A program made the translations under genes and the position numbers. From an uncultured Mucilaginibacter sp. (lineage in GTDB: Bacteria > Bacteroidota > Bacteroidia > Sphingobacteriales > Sphingobacteriaceae), in contig CAIWRU010000081.1 in NCBI GenBank assembly GCA_903915155.1, positions 1 to 38,175 on the forward strand: a stretch of 38,175 nucleotides of DNA. Reading direction: 5' to 3'. Below the pieces are notes generated by a model. That model searched no databases. It was not told where the DNA came from and was given only the letters and a program-made list of their open reading frames with translations. Shown here in pieces: positions 7,059 through 15,902 of this stretch; the first letter of the stretch is position 1, and every line of letters begins with the position of its first letter.

Positions 7059-8060
7059 ATGGCATCTACGCATTTTCTACAGGCTAAAGCAATAAGCAAG
7101 TTATATCCCGGCGAGCGCGTTTCAGGCGTTTCAAAAACAAGCTTAACCATACAACAAGGCAGAATTACCGCCATAATAGGCGAGAGTGGAAGCGGCAAAA
7201 GTACGTTGTTGCGCCTGCTTTACGGATTGCTTAGCCCTGACGAAGGCGAAGTACATTTTAAAGGAGAACGTATTTGGGGCCCGGTTGAAAAACTCATACC
7301 CGGTCACGATGCCATGAAAATGGTAACCCAGCACACCGACGATCTGAACCTGTTTGCCAAAGTTTGGGATAACGTTGCCGTATTGCTGCCCAATACCAAT
7401 TTACAGGCGAAAGAAGAAAAAACCACCCGTGCGTTGAGCCTGCTTAACATGTCGCACCTGGCACAGAGCCGGATAGTAGATCTGAGCGGTGGTGAGAAGC
7501 AGCGTGTGGCCCTTGCCCGCGCCATCATCACCCGCCCCGAAGTATTATTGCTTGATGAACCGTTTAACCAGGTGGATACCTCGTTCCGCGAGGATCTGCA
7601 ACAAGATATACGCCAGATAGTAAAAGAAACCGGCTTAACGGTGATCATGGTATCGCACGATCCGTCAGAAATTCTCTCCATGGCTGATGAACTCATCGTA
7701 ATGCGCGATGGGATGATACTTGAATCAGGCGACCCTATTGCCGTCTACCAAAATCCTAAGAATTTATATACAGCCAGTTTGCTGGCCACCTGCAACGTAC
7801 TTGCTAAAGATAAAGCCCCACTTTGCGGCATCAACCTAAAAGCAAAAAAGACTTCTGCTGCCATCTACCCCGAATGGCTCGAACTAACCCCCGCCAAAAC
7901 CGGCGACTGGCAGGTTAAGCAAGTGCTTTTTAAAGGTTTTTATGAAGATATACTGATAGAAAAAGATGGCCTTACGCTTCGCGTGCATAGTTACACTATT
8001 CGTAAATATAAGGAGGGTGATAAGGTGGATCTGAAAGTGAATAATTGGCTGGAATATTGA
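7059..8060 (+). CDS. ABC transporter ATP-binding protein (PotA/CysA-like), orphan
   Basis: ATPase subunit of an ABC importer, 333 residues, on the cytoplasmic face of the membrane. It shows Walker A GESGSGKST (41-49), Q loop at Gln91, signature LSGGEKQ (142-148), Walker B EVLLLDEP (161-168) and H-loop His200 in VSHDPSE. The last 80 residues form a regulatory/TOBE-like tail (QVKQVLFKGFYEDILIEKDGLTLRVHSY), as in polyamine, sulfate and iron importers. No permease or binding protein lies nearby, so its substrate is open. The start at 7059 is preferred over 7026 because of the -7 box at 7045 and because the family begins at this point. Confidence 0.88.
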   Translation: MASTHFLQAKAISKLYPGERVSGVSKTSLTIQQGRITAIIGESGSGKSTLLRLLYGLLSPDEGEVHFKGERIWGPVEKLIPGHDAMKMVTQHTDDLNLFAKVWDNVAVLLPNTNLQAKEEKTTRALSLLNMSHLAQSRIVDLSGGEKQRVALARAIITRPEVLLLDEPFNQVDTSFREDLQQDIRQIVKETGLTVIMVSHDPSEILSMADELIVMRDGMILESGDPIAVYQNPKNLYTASLLATCNVLAKDKAPLCGINLKAKKTSAAIYPEWLELTPAKTGDWQVKQVLFKGFYEDILIEKDGLTLRVHSYTIRKYKEGDKVDLKVNNWLEY

Positions 8061-8064
8061 TTGT

Positions 8065-8727
8065 ATGGATTGGAGATATAACACAATATGGTTTGAACAA
8101 ATTCCTGCGGAAGACCAAATAAATTGGGATTTTAAAGCTAAGGGCAGCGAATTAAATATTGGTGATAAGGAATATGCCATCTTATGGCACTATAAGCAAA
8201 AAGGGGTTTCTTTTAGCAGCATACCACAATCCGATAAGCTTCTTTATCTTGAATTAAACTGGGCGAATGTCAAAGATTTTAGTGGGATAGAACGATTGCC
8301 AAACTTGAAAAGGTTGGAGCTACACAGTTGTATAAAACTTGAAAATGACCTTGGGTTATCTGTACTCGAAAATATGTTGGAGTTTTTGCAAATTAACACA
8401 TCAAAAAAACTTCAATCAGTAGATGAAATCTCCAAACTAAGGAATTTGAAAACGCTTCGCTTAAACAATTGTGGTCCGTTAAAAAGCCTGGATTTTTTAA
8501 GAAAATTGCCACATCTCATTGATTTTAGGTTTGTAGATACCAATGTTTTAGATGGCGACTTAAGTCCAATTATTGAGCACCCAACTTTAAGAAGTGTAGG
8601 TTTCTTCAATAAACGACACTATAATCATACTAGAAAGGAAATCGATTCCTTACTTGATTTAAAATCAAATAAAGAATATATGGATTTTGTTTACAAAGGG
8701 AAATATGAAACTTTTAAGTATAAGTAA
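8065..8727 (+). CDS. Leucine-rich-repeat protein, cytoplasmic
   Basis: Protein of 220 residues with no signal peptide or membrane helix. From about 68 to 175 there are four or five irregular leucine-rich repeats (LPNLKRLELHSCIKL, LRNLKTLRLNNCGPLKSL, LPHLIDFRFVDTN, HPTLRSVGFFNKR), which build a curved binding surface. The gene starts four bases after the ABC ATPase stop. It is clearly richer in A and T than its neighbours (codons AAA, AAT and TTA dominate), a hint of later acquisition. No catalytic motif is visible; a binding or immunity-type protein is possible but not shown. Confidence 0.65.
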   Translation: MDWRYNTIWFEQIPAEDQINWDFKAKGSELNIGDKEYAILWHYKQKGVSFSSIPQSDKLLYLELNWANVKDFSGIERLPNLKRLELHSCIKLENDLGLSVLENMLEFLQINTSKKLQSVDEISKLRNLKTLRLNNCGPLKSLDFLRKLPHLIDFRFVDTNVLDGDLSPIIEHPTLRSVGFFNKRHYNHTRKEIDSLLDLKSNKEYMDFVYKGKYETFKYK

Positions 8728-8743
8728 GACAGTATATTGTGTG

Positions 8744-8790
8744 TCATACTACCACGGATTTAACAATGCGTAAAATTCGTGGTAGCATGA
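8744..8790. terminator. Inverted repeat between convergent genes
   Basis: CTACCACGGATTT (8749-8761) pairs with 8773-8785 at 12 of 13 positions, and TCAT/ATGA extends the stem. It lies between the convergent LRR and ilvA genes and could end transcription from both sides, although there is no clear T run. Confidence 0.5.
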
Positions 8791-8804
8791 TTGAGCATCA
8801 TGGT

Positions 8805-10058
8805 TTACACCAAATACTCAAACAAGGTCTGGTCCCTGTTCAGCTCTATAACATCAAACCTGTGCGCCGCCATGCGTTGTAACAAGGCAGGATAATCCTC
8901 AGCGTTTTTTAGTTCGATGCCTACCAGTGCCGGGCCGTTCTCTTTGGAATTTTTCTTGATGAACTCAAAACGGGTAATATCATCGCCTGGCACCAACACG
9001 TTATTTACGAACAGTTTCAAAGCGCCTGGTCTTTGCGGGAAACGTACAATAAAATAATGTTTCAAACCCTCATACAGCAGCGATTTTTCCTTTATCTCCT
9101 GCATACGCTCAATATCATTATTGCCGCCACTGATAACGCAAACCACTTTTTTGCCTTTGATCTGCTCTTTGCAAATGTCCAACACCGCTACCGATAACGC
9201 GCCTGCGGGTTCAACCACAATTGCATCCTCGTTATACAATTTAAGTATGGTTGTGCAAACCTTCCCTTCGGGAACAAGTAGCATCTCGTCCAACACTTCG
9301 CTACAAAGCTGGTAAGTAAGCGAACCAACGCGCTTAACCGCCGCGCCGTCGACAAAACGGTCTATTTTTTCAATAGTTACCGGGCCCTTGTTTTCAAAGG
9401 CGCCTACCATTGATGGGGCACCTTCGGGTTCAACGCCAATTAAATATATGCCGGGGTTTTGCTGTTTAAAAAAGCTTCCTGCACCTGCTGCAAGGCCACC
9501 GCCGCCAACAGGCATAATTACTACTTCTGTACCTGGCAGATCGTCTATTATTTCAACGCCAACTGTGCCCTGTCCTTCAATAATTTTATAATTATCAAAA
9601 GGAGGAATGAAAGTCATTTCATGGGCCTCTGTATAAGCCAGGGCTTCGCGTAAGCAATCATCAAAGGTGTCGCCGGTTAATACCAGCTCCACGTTGCCGT
9701 TGCCAAACATTTCTGTTTGTTTTACTTTCTGTTTGGGAGTGATCTCGGGCATAAAAATTACGCCGCGTGTACCCAGTTTTTTGCACGAAAAAGCTACGCC
9801 CTGCGCATGGTTACCCGCGCTGGCGCAAACCACACCACGGCTCATCTGCTCATCGCTTAGCTGGCTTATCATGTTATAAGCGCCACGCAATTTGTACGAA
9901 CGTACAACCTGCAGGTCTTCGCGTTTTAACCATATTTCACAGTCGTATTTTTCCGACAGGCCCGCGTTATATTCCAACGGAGTGCGTTTAACTACGCCAT
10001 TTAATCGTTGCGAGGCTGCCTCAAAATCCAACTGAGGTTTTGTTACTGTATCCATCAT
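8805..10058 (-). CDS. ilvA: Threonine ammonia-lyase (threonine deaminase)
   Basis: Pyridoxal-phosphate enzyme that makes 2-oxobutanoate from threonine, the entry to isoleucine. Length 417. The catalytic domain shows VVRSYKLRGAYN with the cofactor lysine Lys56, SAGNHAQG at 80-87 and the phosphate-binding glycine loop VGGGGLAAG (184-192). The C-terminal part (about 331-417, YFIVRFPQRPGALKLFVNNV) is one ACT-like regulatory domain, where E. coli IlvA has two. It is the last gene of the ilv-leu operon. Its ATG shares one base with the leuA stop (TAATG), so the two are translationally coupled. Confidence 0.95.
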   Translation of the reverse strand: MMDTVTKPQLDFEAASQRLNGVVKRTPLEYNAGLSEKYDCEIWLKREDLQVVRSYKLRGAYNMISQLSDEQMSRGVVCASAGNHAQGVAFSCKKLGTRGVIFMPEITPKQKVKQTEMFGNGNVELVLTGDTFDDCLREALAYTEAHEMTFIPPFDNYKIIEGQGTVGVEIIDDLPGTEVVIMPVGGGGLAAGAGSFFKQQNPGIYLIGVEPEGAPSMVGAFENKGPVTIEKIDRFVDGAAVKRVGSLTYQLCSEVLDEMLLVPEGKVCTTILKLYNEDAIVVEPAGALSVAVLDICKEQIKGKKVVCVISGGNNDIERMQEIKEKSLLYEGLKHYFIVRFPQRPGALKLFVNNVLVPGDDITRFEFIKKNSKENGPALVGIELKNAEDYPALLQRMAAHRFDVIELNRDQTLFEYLV

Positions 10059-11224
10059 TAATCGTTTGCCAGTTTAAATGATACCAGATTTGTCAAGTCG
10101 TTATCATTAATATCCAGCTTGTTATCAGCCAGTGTTAAAAAGCGTGTGTAAGCTGCATCAAGTTCAGCCTTATCTAAATTAAAGCCCAAACGCTCCAAAT
10201 GGAACTTTAAGGCATGCCTGCCGCTGCGTGCGGTAAGCACAATGCTCGCGTTAGGGAAACCCACATCTTCAGGGCGGATGATCTCGTAATTCTCGCGGTT
10301 CTTCAAAAAGCCATCCTGGTGTATGCCCGAGCTATGGGCAAAAGCATTGCTGCCCACAATAGCTTTATTAGCCTGCACCGGCATACGCATTTGTGAGCTT
10401 ACCATGCGGCTTATTTCATAAATATTGCGGGTATTGATGTTGGTATGCAGCCCTATGCTCTTATGAATTTTTAATGACATCACCACCTCCTCGATCGAGG
10501 TATTACCAGCACGTTCGCCAATGCCATTTATGGTGCCTTCTACCTGGCGGGCGCCATTTTGCAGGCCTGCTAGTGAGTTGGCAGTAGCCAGCCCAAGGTC
10601 GTTATGGCAATGAACCGATATAATTGCTTTATCAATGTTCTTTACATTTTCTTTCAGGAAACGAATTTTTGCACCGTATTGTTCAGGCAGGCAATAACCG
10701 TTGGTATCGGGTATGTTTACCACGGTTGCACCCGCGGCTATTACAGCTTCAACCATTTGAGCCAGGTACACTATGTCGGCACGACCGGCATCCTCGGCAT
10801 AAAACTCAATATCCTCAACAAACTTCTTGGCATATTTTACCGCGTCAACGGCCCGTACCAAAATTTCTTCGCGGGTGCTGTTGAATTTGTTTTTGATGTG
10901 CATATCAGACGAGCCGATACCCGTATGGATGCGCGGGTGTTTAGCGTATTTCAACGACTCAGCCGCGGCATCAATATCGCCCTTATTCGCGCGCGTTAAG
11001 GCGCAAACAATAGGCTCTTTTACAGCCTTCGATATTTCAACCACGCTTTGAAAATCACCCGGACTCGAAATAGGGAAGCCGGCTTCAATAATATCTACGC
11101 CCAAAGCCTCCAGCTCGCGGGCTATCTCAATTTTTTCAGGGGTTGTCAACTGGCAGCCCGGCACCTGCTCGCCATCGCGAAGCGTGGTATCAAAAACATA
11201 AACGCGGTTGGGATCGTGTAACAT
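10058..11224 (-). CDS. leuA: 2-isopropylmalate synthase, short form
   Basis: First committed enzyme of leucine synthesis: 2-oxoisovalerate plus acetyl-CoA gives 2-isopropylmalate. The TIM-barrel HMGL-like domain begins with [12 protein letters not shown] and includes [15 protein letters not shown] (metal histidines) and [24 protein letters not shown] follows. The protein is 388 residues, about 130 shorter than E. coli LeuA, and ends before the usual leucine-binding regulatory domain, so classical feedback by that domain is not expected. The frame is open to 11299, but the extra codons read through a word repeat; 11224 ([14 protein letters not shown]) fits the family. Citramalate synthase is an alternative, made unlikely by the leuBCD neighbours and ilvA. 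Confidence 0.93.
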   Translation of the reverse strand: MLHDPNRVYVFDTTLRDGEQVPGCQLTTPEKIEIARELEALGVDIIEAGFPISSPGDFQSVVEISKAVKEPIVCALTRANKGDIDAAAESLKYAKHPRIHTGIGSSDMHIKNKFNSTREEILVRAVDAVKYAKKFVEDIEFYAEDAGRADIVYLAQMVEAVIAAGATVVNIPDTNGYCLPEQYGAKIRFLKENVKNIDKAIISVHCHNDLGLATANSLAGLQNGARQVEGTINGIGERAGNTSIEEVVMSLKIHKSIGLHTNINTRNIYEISRMVSSQMRMPVQANKAIVGSNAFAHSSGIHQDGFLKNRENYEIIRPEDVGFPNASIVLTARSGRHALKFHLERLGFNLDKAELDAAYTRFLTLADNKLDINDNDLTNLVSFKLAND

Positions 11225-11237
11225 ATTTTTTTGTTTT

Positions 11238-11335
11238 AGTATCAAGTAATTAGTATCAAGTATCAAGATTTTGCTTAGTATCTGGCATTGCTGTATCAAC
11301 CTCTTTATTTTGTCTTGATACTTGATACTAGCTAC
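11238..11335. repeat. Word repeat hairpin (tatcaag / cttgata)
   Basis: Forward words AGTATCAAG at 11238-11268 are answered by complementary words CTTGATACTTGATACTA at 11312-11335, so the gap can fold into a long imperfect stem. On the minus strand the element begins directly after the stop codon of the methyltransferase gene and ends just before leuA. Same word as at 2308-2340. Confidence 0.75.
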
Positions 11336-12088
11336 TTATTTCACTGCTATAAATCTTAATCTTTTATAATCAGCATACCATTCGCCGTTCTTTTTATAAT
11401 CGGGTTCAAGTATGTCGGTAATTTCATTTAGTATTTGTTCTTTTTCTGCTGGCGCGATGCCTTCAAAATATATTGGCCCGAACATATTGAGCCATTTGGC
11501 TACGCCCTGGCGACCGTCCTGCAACAAAGTATCCCTGTCGAAATGCGCTGCGAACGTTACCCTGAAGCCCTGTGCTTCCAGCTTACTGCTATATTCGCCC
11601 AACGAAGGGAAATACCACTGCTGCTTTTTAGCAAGTTCTGTATATCCATGTGCGGTAAGCACCTTTTGTGTTGCGGCAACTAATATACCCATGTTACCTT
11701 TGCCACCCATTTCGGCAACAAAACGGCCACCGGGTTTAAGGCTATCATAAACACATTTAATAGCTGCATCTGCATCCAATATCCAGTGCAGCGTTGCGTT
11801 CGAGAATACAGCGTCAAATGGTTTATCGAAATGAAAATCTGTACCATCAGCCACCTCGAAATCAACGTCGTGGTAAGTTTCTTTGGCCTGCCATATCATA
11901 TCGGGCGATGAATCAATACCCGTAACCACAGCACCGCGCTCATGTAGCTGTTGCGTTAAATGGCCCGTGCCGCAACCCAGGTCAAGGACACGCTCGCCTT
12001 TTTTTACATCCAGCAATTCCAGTACATTTTCCCCGTATTCAAACACGAAGGAATGTTTATTGTCATATAATTCAGCGTTCCATTTCAT
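11336..12088 (-). CDS. Class I SAM-dependent methyltransferase
   Basis: Soluble methyltransferase of 250 residues. Motif I is VLDLGCGTGHL (about 34-44), the acidic residue for SAM ribose is in VTGIDSSPDM, and the later motifs are FDAVFSNATLHW and LKPGGRFVAEMGG. The sequence resembles the trans-aconitate methyltransferase / UbiE-like group. It is inserted between leuB and leuA in the branched-chain operon with repeat elements on both sides. Isopropylmalate is chemically like the known Tam substrates, so a role in methylating a leakage product of the pathway is imaginable, but nothing in the sequence proves it. Confidence 0.85.
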   Translation of the reverse strand: MKWNAELYDNKHSFVFEYGENVLELLDVKKGERVLDLGCGTGHLTQQLHERGAVVTGIDSSPDMIWQAKETYHDVDFEVADGTDFHFDKPFDAVFSNATLHWILDADAAIKCVYDSLKPGGRFVAEMGGKGNMGILVAATQKVLTAHGYTELAKKQQWYFPSLGEYSSKLEAQGFRVTFAAHFDRDTLLQDGRQGVAKWLNMFGPIYFEGIAPAEKEQILNEITDILEPDYKKNGEWYADYKRLRFIAVK

Positions 12089-12092
12089 AATA

Positions 12093-12187
12093 ACCAGCCC
12101 CCTCTAAATCTCCCCCGGTAGGGGAGACTTTTTTTGATCTATATTTTTTAAAGCCCTCCCTACCGGGGAGGGTTGGGTGGGGCTGGC
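12093..12187. repeat. Type A C-rich palindromic element, full copy
   Basis: Outer arms (CCAGCCCC at 12094-12101, GGGGCTGG near 12178-12185) enclose two inner hairpins: TCTCCCC/GGGGAGA around 12110-12128 and CCCTCCC/GGGGAGGG around 12155-12173. It fills the gap between leuB and the methyltransferase gene, starting one base after the leuB stop on the minus strand. Related copies at 1-84 and 35055-35168. Confidence 0.8.
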
Positions 12188-13258
12188 TTATATGTATTCC
12201 AACACCTTTTGCCCCATTGCCTTAGTACCCAATATCTTGTTCTTATCCGTTTTGCTATCCGCGATGTCACCGGTGCGATAGCCTTCTTTTAATACTTTAT
12301 CAATAGCATCAGTAATTTTTTTGGCTTCATCTTTCAGTCCGAAGCTGATCTCTAACATCAACGCTACCGATAGTATGGATGCCAATGGATTTGCCTTGTC
12401 CTGCCCGGCAATATCATGCGCAGAACCATGTATTGGCTCAAAAAATCCTGTTCCATCGCCAATTGATGCGGATGCCAGCATACCCATTGATCCTGCTATC
12501 TGCGAGGCCTCATCAGTCAAAATATCACCGAAAAGATTTGCGGTTAATACCACATCAAACTTTTTAGGATTCTTAACTAATTGCATTGCGGCGTTATCAA
12601 TAAACATGTGCTCGGTTTCCACCTCAGGATATTTTTTTGCTATATCCTGTACTACTTCGCGCCACAGGCGTGATGCCTCAAGCACGTTGGCCTTATCAAC
12701 CGAGCATAGTTTCTTACCACGCAGCATGGCCGCTTCATAAGCTTTTATGGCAATGCGTTCCACTTCATAGCGTGAATAGATCATCAGGTCGGATGCAGTG
12801 TTCCTGTCCTCGCTGCGTTTCTTTTCGCCGAAGTAAACATCGCCTGTAAGTTCACGGAAGAATAAAATATCCGTGCCTTTTAATATTTCAGGCTTTAAGC
12901 TCGATGCATCCAGCAACTCATCAAATAACATGATAGGGCGCAGGTTGGCATACAGGCCAAGCTCCTTCCGTATCTTCAATAAACCCTGCTCCGGGCGGAC
13001 CTTTGCAGATGGATCATTATCATATTTGATATGACCAATGGCACCGAAAAGTATCGCATCACTTGCTTTTGCTTTTGCCAATGTTTCATCAGGCAGCGGG
13101 TTACCGGTGGCTTCAATACCGGCGTGGCCCATCAGCGCTTCATCAAACGTAAATGTATGACCGCCATCTTTGCCGATCTTCTCCAGTACAGCCTTACCCC
13201 AGGTTGTTACCTCAGGGCCAATGCCGTCACCGGGTATTACTAATATCTTCTTCTCCAT
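12188..13258 (-). CDS. leuB: 3-isopropylmalate dehydrogenase
   Basis: NAD-dependent cytoplasmic dehydrogenase that oxidises and decarboxylates 3-isopropylmalate to 2-oxoisocaproate. Length 356 is typical. It begins KKILVIPGDGIGPEV, carries the substrate arginines in RKELGLYANLRP and in FFRELTGDVYFGEKK, and has the cofactor/metal segment NLFGDILTDEASQIAGSMGMLASASIG and the NAD-site GSAHDIAGQDKANP. It lies in the operon between leuD and the methyltransferase gene; both its gaps hold G/C-block repeats. Confidence 0.97.
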   Translation of the reverse strand: MEKKILVIPGDGIGPEVTTWGKAVLEKIGKDGGHTFTFDEALMGHAGIEATGNPLPDETLAKAKASDAILFGAIGHIKYDNDPSAKVRPEQGLLKIRKELGLYANLRPIMLFDELLDASSLKPEILKGTDILFFRELTGDVYFGEKKRSEDRNTASDLMIYSRYEVERIAIKAYEAAMLRGKKLCSVDKANVLEASRLWREVVQDIAKKYPEVETEHMFIDNAAMQLVKNPKKFDVVLTANLFGDILTDEASQIAGSMGMLASASIGDGTGFFEPIHGSAHDIAGQDKANPLASILSVALMLEISFGLKDEAKKITDAIDKVLKEGYRTGDIADSKTDKNKILGTKAMGQKVLEYI

Positions 13259-13264
13259 AGTTCA

Positions 13265-13372
13265 AGCCCCCCAACCCCCTAAAGGGGGAGCAATTATTAT
13301 AAGCAGGTCTTTAGGGAAGACCTTATTTCTTAGTACCCGCTAATCGTTCCCCCTTTAGGGGGTTAGGGGGCT
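13265..13372. repeat. Type B G/C-block inverted repeat between leuD and leuB
   Basis: Arms 13265-13291 and 13346-13372 are nearly perfect complements, each with an internal CCCCCTAAAGGGGG palindrome. The right arm runs into leuD: the leuD stop codon TAA (13365-13363, minus strand) and the two codons before it (Ala-Pro) are made of repeat sequence. Same family as 3422-3520. Confidence 0.85.
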
Positions 13373-13956
13373 GTGTTTTCAAATTCCTGTATCAATTCTT
13401 TTTTACTTAGGATGTAATCAATATCATCATAGCCGTTGGTCATACAGGCTTTTTTGTAGGGGTTAACCTCAAAGGTTTCCTTTTCGCCTGTAGCTACTAT
13501 TTTAATGAACTGATCAACCAGATCAATTTCGATCACGGCATGCTCATCAGCAAATACCGCGTCGAATATTTTCTTTAAAAACTCATCACTCACCTGTACC
13601 GGCAACAGACCGTTGTTTAGTGCATTGCCCTTAAAAATATCGGCAAAAAAGCTGCTTACCACGGCATCAAAACCGTAATCGGCAATGGCCCAGGCAGCAT
13701 GCTCCCTGCTGCTTCCGCAACCAAAGTTTTTGCCCGCAACTAATATCTTGCCGCTATAATTCGGGTTATTAAGTATGAAATCCTGTTTAGGATTATCATT
13801 CTCATCAAACCGCCAATCGCGGAATAAATTATTGCCAAAGCCCTCGCGGGTAGTGGCCTTCAAAAACCTTGCGGGGATGATTTGGTCCGTATCGATGTTC
13901 TCGATAGGCAGGGGCACTACGCTGGTTTGTATGTGTTTGAATATTTTAGTACTCAT
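13363..13956 (-). CDS. leuD: 3-isopropylmalate dehydratase small subunit
   Basis: Swivel-domain subunit that, with LeuC, isomerises 2- to 3-isopropylmalate. Length 197. Diagnostic stretches are [19 protein letters not shown] near the N-terminus and [21 protein letters not shown] in the middle. The last residues Ala-Pro and the stop come from the adjacent type B repeat, a small C-terminal change that should be harmless. It is not next to leuC: a small monooxygenase gene lies between. Confidence 0.97.
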   Translation of the reverse strand: MSTKIFKHIQTSVVPLPIENIDTDQIIPARFLKATTREGFGNNLFRDWRFDENDNPKQDFILNNPNYSGKILVAGKNFGCGSSREHAAWAIADYGFDAVVSSFFADIFKGNALNNGLLPVQVSDEFLKKIFDAVFADEHAVIEIDLVDQFIKIVATGEKETFEVNPYKKACMTNGYDDIDYILSKKELIQEFENTAP

Positions 13957-13965
13957 AATTATCAG

Positions 13966-14011
13966 TATTATTGATTTTTACCTTTCGCCTTTCAGCTTTT
14001 ACCTTTCACCT
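13966..14011. repeat. Purine-rich word repeat (gaaaggt) between the monooxygenase gene and leuD
   Basis: On the minus strand the sequence after the monooxygenase stop is a run of degenerate words (GGTGAAAGGTAAAAG, then CTGAAAGGCGAAAGG). It is a tandem rather than a fold-back repeat. It begins directly at the stop codon. Confidence 0.6.
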
Positions 14012-14293
14012 CTACACGTAATGTTCAACAATTGGAAAAGGATCATAAAAATGATGTAACAGGCTTTTCCATTCCTGGTATTCTGCTGATTCTCTAAAGC
14101 CGACAGTATGGTCGGTCAGTTTTTCCCATTCAACCAATAAAATGAACTGACTGCTATGCTCAATACATCTTTTCAATTGGTGTGATATATAACCTTCCAT
14201 TTTTGATATGATACGCTGTGCTTTGGAAAATGCTGCTAAAAAATCATCTTCCTGCCCGGGTATTACATTTAAAATGGCGACTTCTAAAATCAT
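14012..14293 (-). CDS. Small antibiotic-biosynthesis-monooxygenase (ABM) family protein
   Basis: Protein of 93 residues with the dimeric ferredoxin-like fold of the ABM/YgiN family: ILEVAILNVIPGQEDDFLAAF at the start, ISKMEGYISHQLKRCIE in the middle and FILLVEWEKLTDHTVGFRESAEYQEW, the last being the typical conserved W-x-s...H..G.R.S.-Y-x-x-W pattern. Members are cofactor-free oxygenases or haem-degrading enzymes, but many have no known activity. It sits between leuC and leuD; no metabolic link to leucine synthesis is evident. Confidence 0.85.
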   Translation of the reverse strand: MILEVAILNVIPGQEDDFLAAFSKAQRIISKMEGYISHQLKRCIEHSSQFILLVEWEKLTDHTVGFRESAEYQEWKSLLHHFYDPFPIVEHYV

Positions 14294-14300
14294 ATTCTTT

Positions 14301-14396
14301 TTTTGTCATTGCGAGGAGGGACGACGAAGCAATCGCGAACTTTGCATATCGCTTTTCTTCCTTGCGATTGCTTCGCTATCGCTCGTAATGACAAAA
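14301..14396. repeat. Inverted repeat of the TGTCATTGCGAGG type
   Basis: Arms 14301-14336 and 14363-14396 share TTTTGTCATT, GAAGCAATCGC and their complements, forming a long imperfect hairpin. It fills the leuC to monooxygenase gap. This wording (CATTGCGAGG ... GAAGCAATC) is familiar from intergenic palindromes of many bacterial genomes. Confidence 0.75.
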
Positions 14397-14402
14397 GTTT
14401 AT

Positions 14403-15821
14403 TTAACTTACTAATTCTTCCTCTTTCAAAAATTCCCGAATGTCAGTAACTCTACCAGTTATCGCACTCGCCGCAGCCGTTAACGGGCTTGCCAGGAACG
14501 TACGCGAGTTCGGCCCTTGCCTGCCTTCAAAGTTCCTGTTCGAGGTGGATACGCAGTATTTACCTGCTGGTATCTTATCCTCGTTCATACCTAAACAAGC
14601 GCTGCATCCCGGTTCGCGCAGCGGGAAACCAGCTGCTTCAAACACTTTGTCTAAACCTTCTCGGATGGCTTGTTCCTGTACCTGTTTTGATCCGGGTACT
14701 ACCCAAACCGTAACATTTTCGGCCTTTTGTTTGCCTTGAACAAACTCGGCCACCTGTCGCAGATCCTCAATACGCGAGTTGGTGCAACTACCGATGAAAA
14801 CGTAATCAATGCGCTTACCCAAAAGCTGCTCATCATCATGCAAACCCATGTATTCCAGGGCTTTTTTGTATGAACCTTGCTCTTTGGCTTCAAACGATTC
14901 CGTTTCAGGAACATGCTGTGTAACACCAATGCCCATGCCCGGATTTGTTCCGTAGGTGATCATCGGCTCAATATCTTCGGCGTTAAAGCTTAAAACTGCA
15001 TCAAAATCTGCATCTTCATCAGAATACAAAGTTTTCCAATAAGCTACTGCTTTATCCCATTCTTCGCCTTTTGGAGCAAATTCACGGCCTTTTACATAGT
15101 TGATGGTAGTTTCATCAGGTGCAATCAAGCCGCAACGGGCACCCATTTCGATACTCATGTTACAGATGGTCATGCGGCCCTCCATACTTAATGAGCGGAT
15201 GGTATCGCCGGCATATTCAACAGCATAACCTGTACCGCCTGCGGCAGATGTTTTCGAGATGATATAAAGGATAATATCCTTAGCGCCTACGCCTTTTTGC
15301 AGTTTGCCGTTCACCTCTATCTTCATTCTTTTAGGGCGTTGCTGTAAAAGGCATTGTGTTGCCATTACCTGCTCCACCTGTGAGGTGCCGATACCAAACG
15401 CAATCGCGCCAAAAGCGCCGTGTGTTGAAGTATGACTATCGCCGCAAACATATGTACCACCGGGGCGGGTAATACCCAGCTCGGGGCCGATAACATGCAC
15501 TATGCCCTGGAAAGGGTGACCAAGGCCATATAGCTCGATTCCAAACTCTTTACAGTTTTTGGTGAGCGTATCAACCTGGTAACGGGAGAGTTCTTCTTTA
15601 ATGGGTAAATGCTGGTCCCAGGTAGGGACGTTGTGATCGGCTGTGGCAACCGTTTGCTTCGGCCTGAAGACCGGTAACCCCCTTGCTTTAAGGCCATCAA
15701 ATGCCTGCGGACTGGTTACTTCATGAATGAAATGTGTGTCGATGTAAAGAATATCAGGAAAGCCCTCGTTGCTACTGACGACGTGTGCATCCCATATCTT
15801 ATCAAATAATGTTTGTCCCAT
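14403..15821 (-). CDS. leuC: 3-isopropylmalate dehydratase large subunit
   Basis: Aconitase-family subunit, 472 residues, carrying a 4Fe-4S cluster; works with LeuD. The three cluster cysteines are Cys346 (FIGSCTNSR) and Cys406 and Cys409 ([10 protein letters not shown]), matching the E. coli spacing. Other family stretches are [14 protein letters not shown] [31 protein letters not shown] and [17 protein letters not shown]. It follows ilvC in the operon after a word-repeat hairpin. Confidence 0.97.
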   Translation of the reverse strand: MGQTLFDKIWDAHVVSSNEGFPDILYIDTHFIHEVTSPQAFDGLKARGLPVFRPKQTVATADHNVPTWDQHLPIKEELSRYQVDTLTKNCKEFGIELYGLGHPFQGIVHVIGPELGITRPGGTYVCGDSHTSTHGAFGAIAFGIGTSQVEQVMATQCLLQQRPKRMKIEVNGKLQKGVGAKDIILYIISKTSAAGGTGYAVEYAGDTIRSLSMEGRMTICNMSIEMGARCGLIAPDETTINYVKGREFAPKGEEWDKAVAYWKTLYSDEDADFDAVLSFNAEDIEPMITYGTNPGMGIGVTQHVPETESFEAKEQGSYKKALEYMGLHDDEQLLGKRIDYVFIGSCTNSRIEDLRQVAEFVQGKQKAENVTVWVVPGSKQVQEQAIREGLDKVFEAAGFPLREPGCSACLGMNEDKIPAGKYCVSTSNRNFEGRQGPNSRTFLASPLTAAASAITGRVTDIREFLKEEELVS

Positions 15822-15827
15822 TTTTTT

Positions 15828-15900
15828 AAGTCTATAGTCTCAAGTCTTTAGTCCGGAGTACAAAGCCGACTTAAGACTTAGTACTCCAGACTTTGGACTA
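15828..15900. repeat. Word repeat hairpin (agtcttta / taagact)
   Basis: Forward AGTC-words at 15828-15861 are answered by GACT-words at 15869-15900. The centre pairs AGTCCGGAGTAC (15850-15861) with 15881-15892 at 11 of 12 positions. On the minus strand it begins two bases after the ilvC stop. Confidence 0.8.
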
Positions 15901-15902
15901 AA

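Noticed and set aside
11225..11299. Longer leuA with 25 extra N-terminal residues
   Set aside because: The extra codons translate a tatcaag word repeat and precede the family start [14 protein letters not shown].
14301..14396. Terminator splitting the ilv-leu operon
   Set aside because: The hairpin is long, but it belongs to a dispersed repeat type and genes on both sides belong to one pathway; internal termination is not shown.
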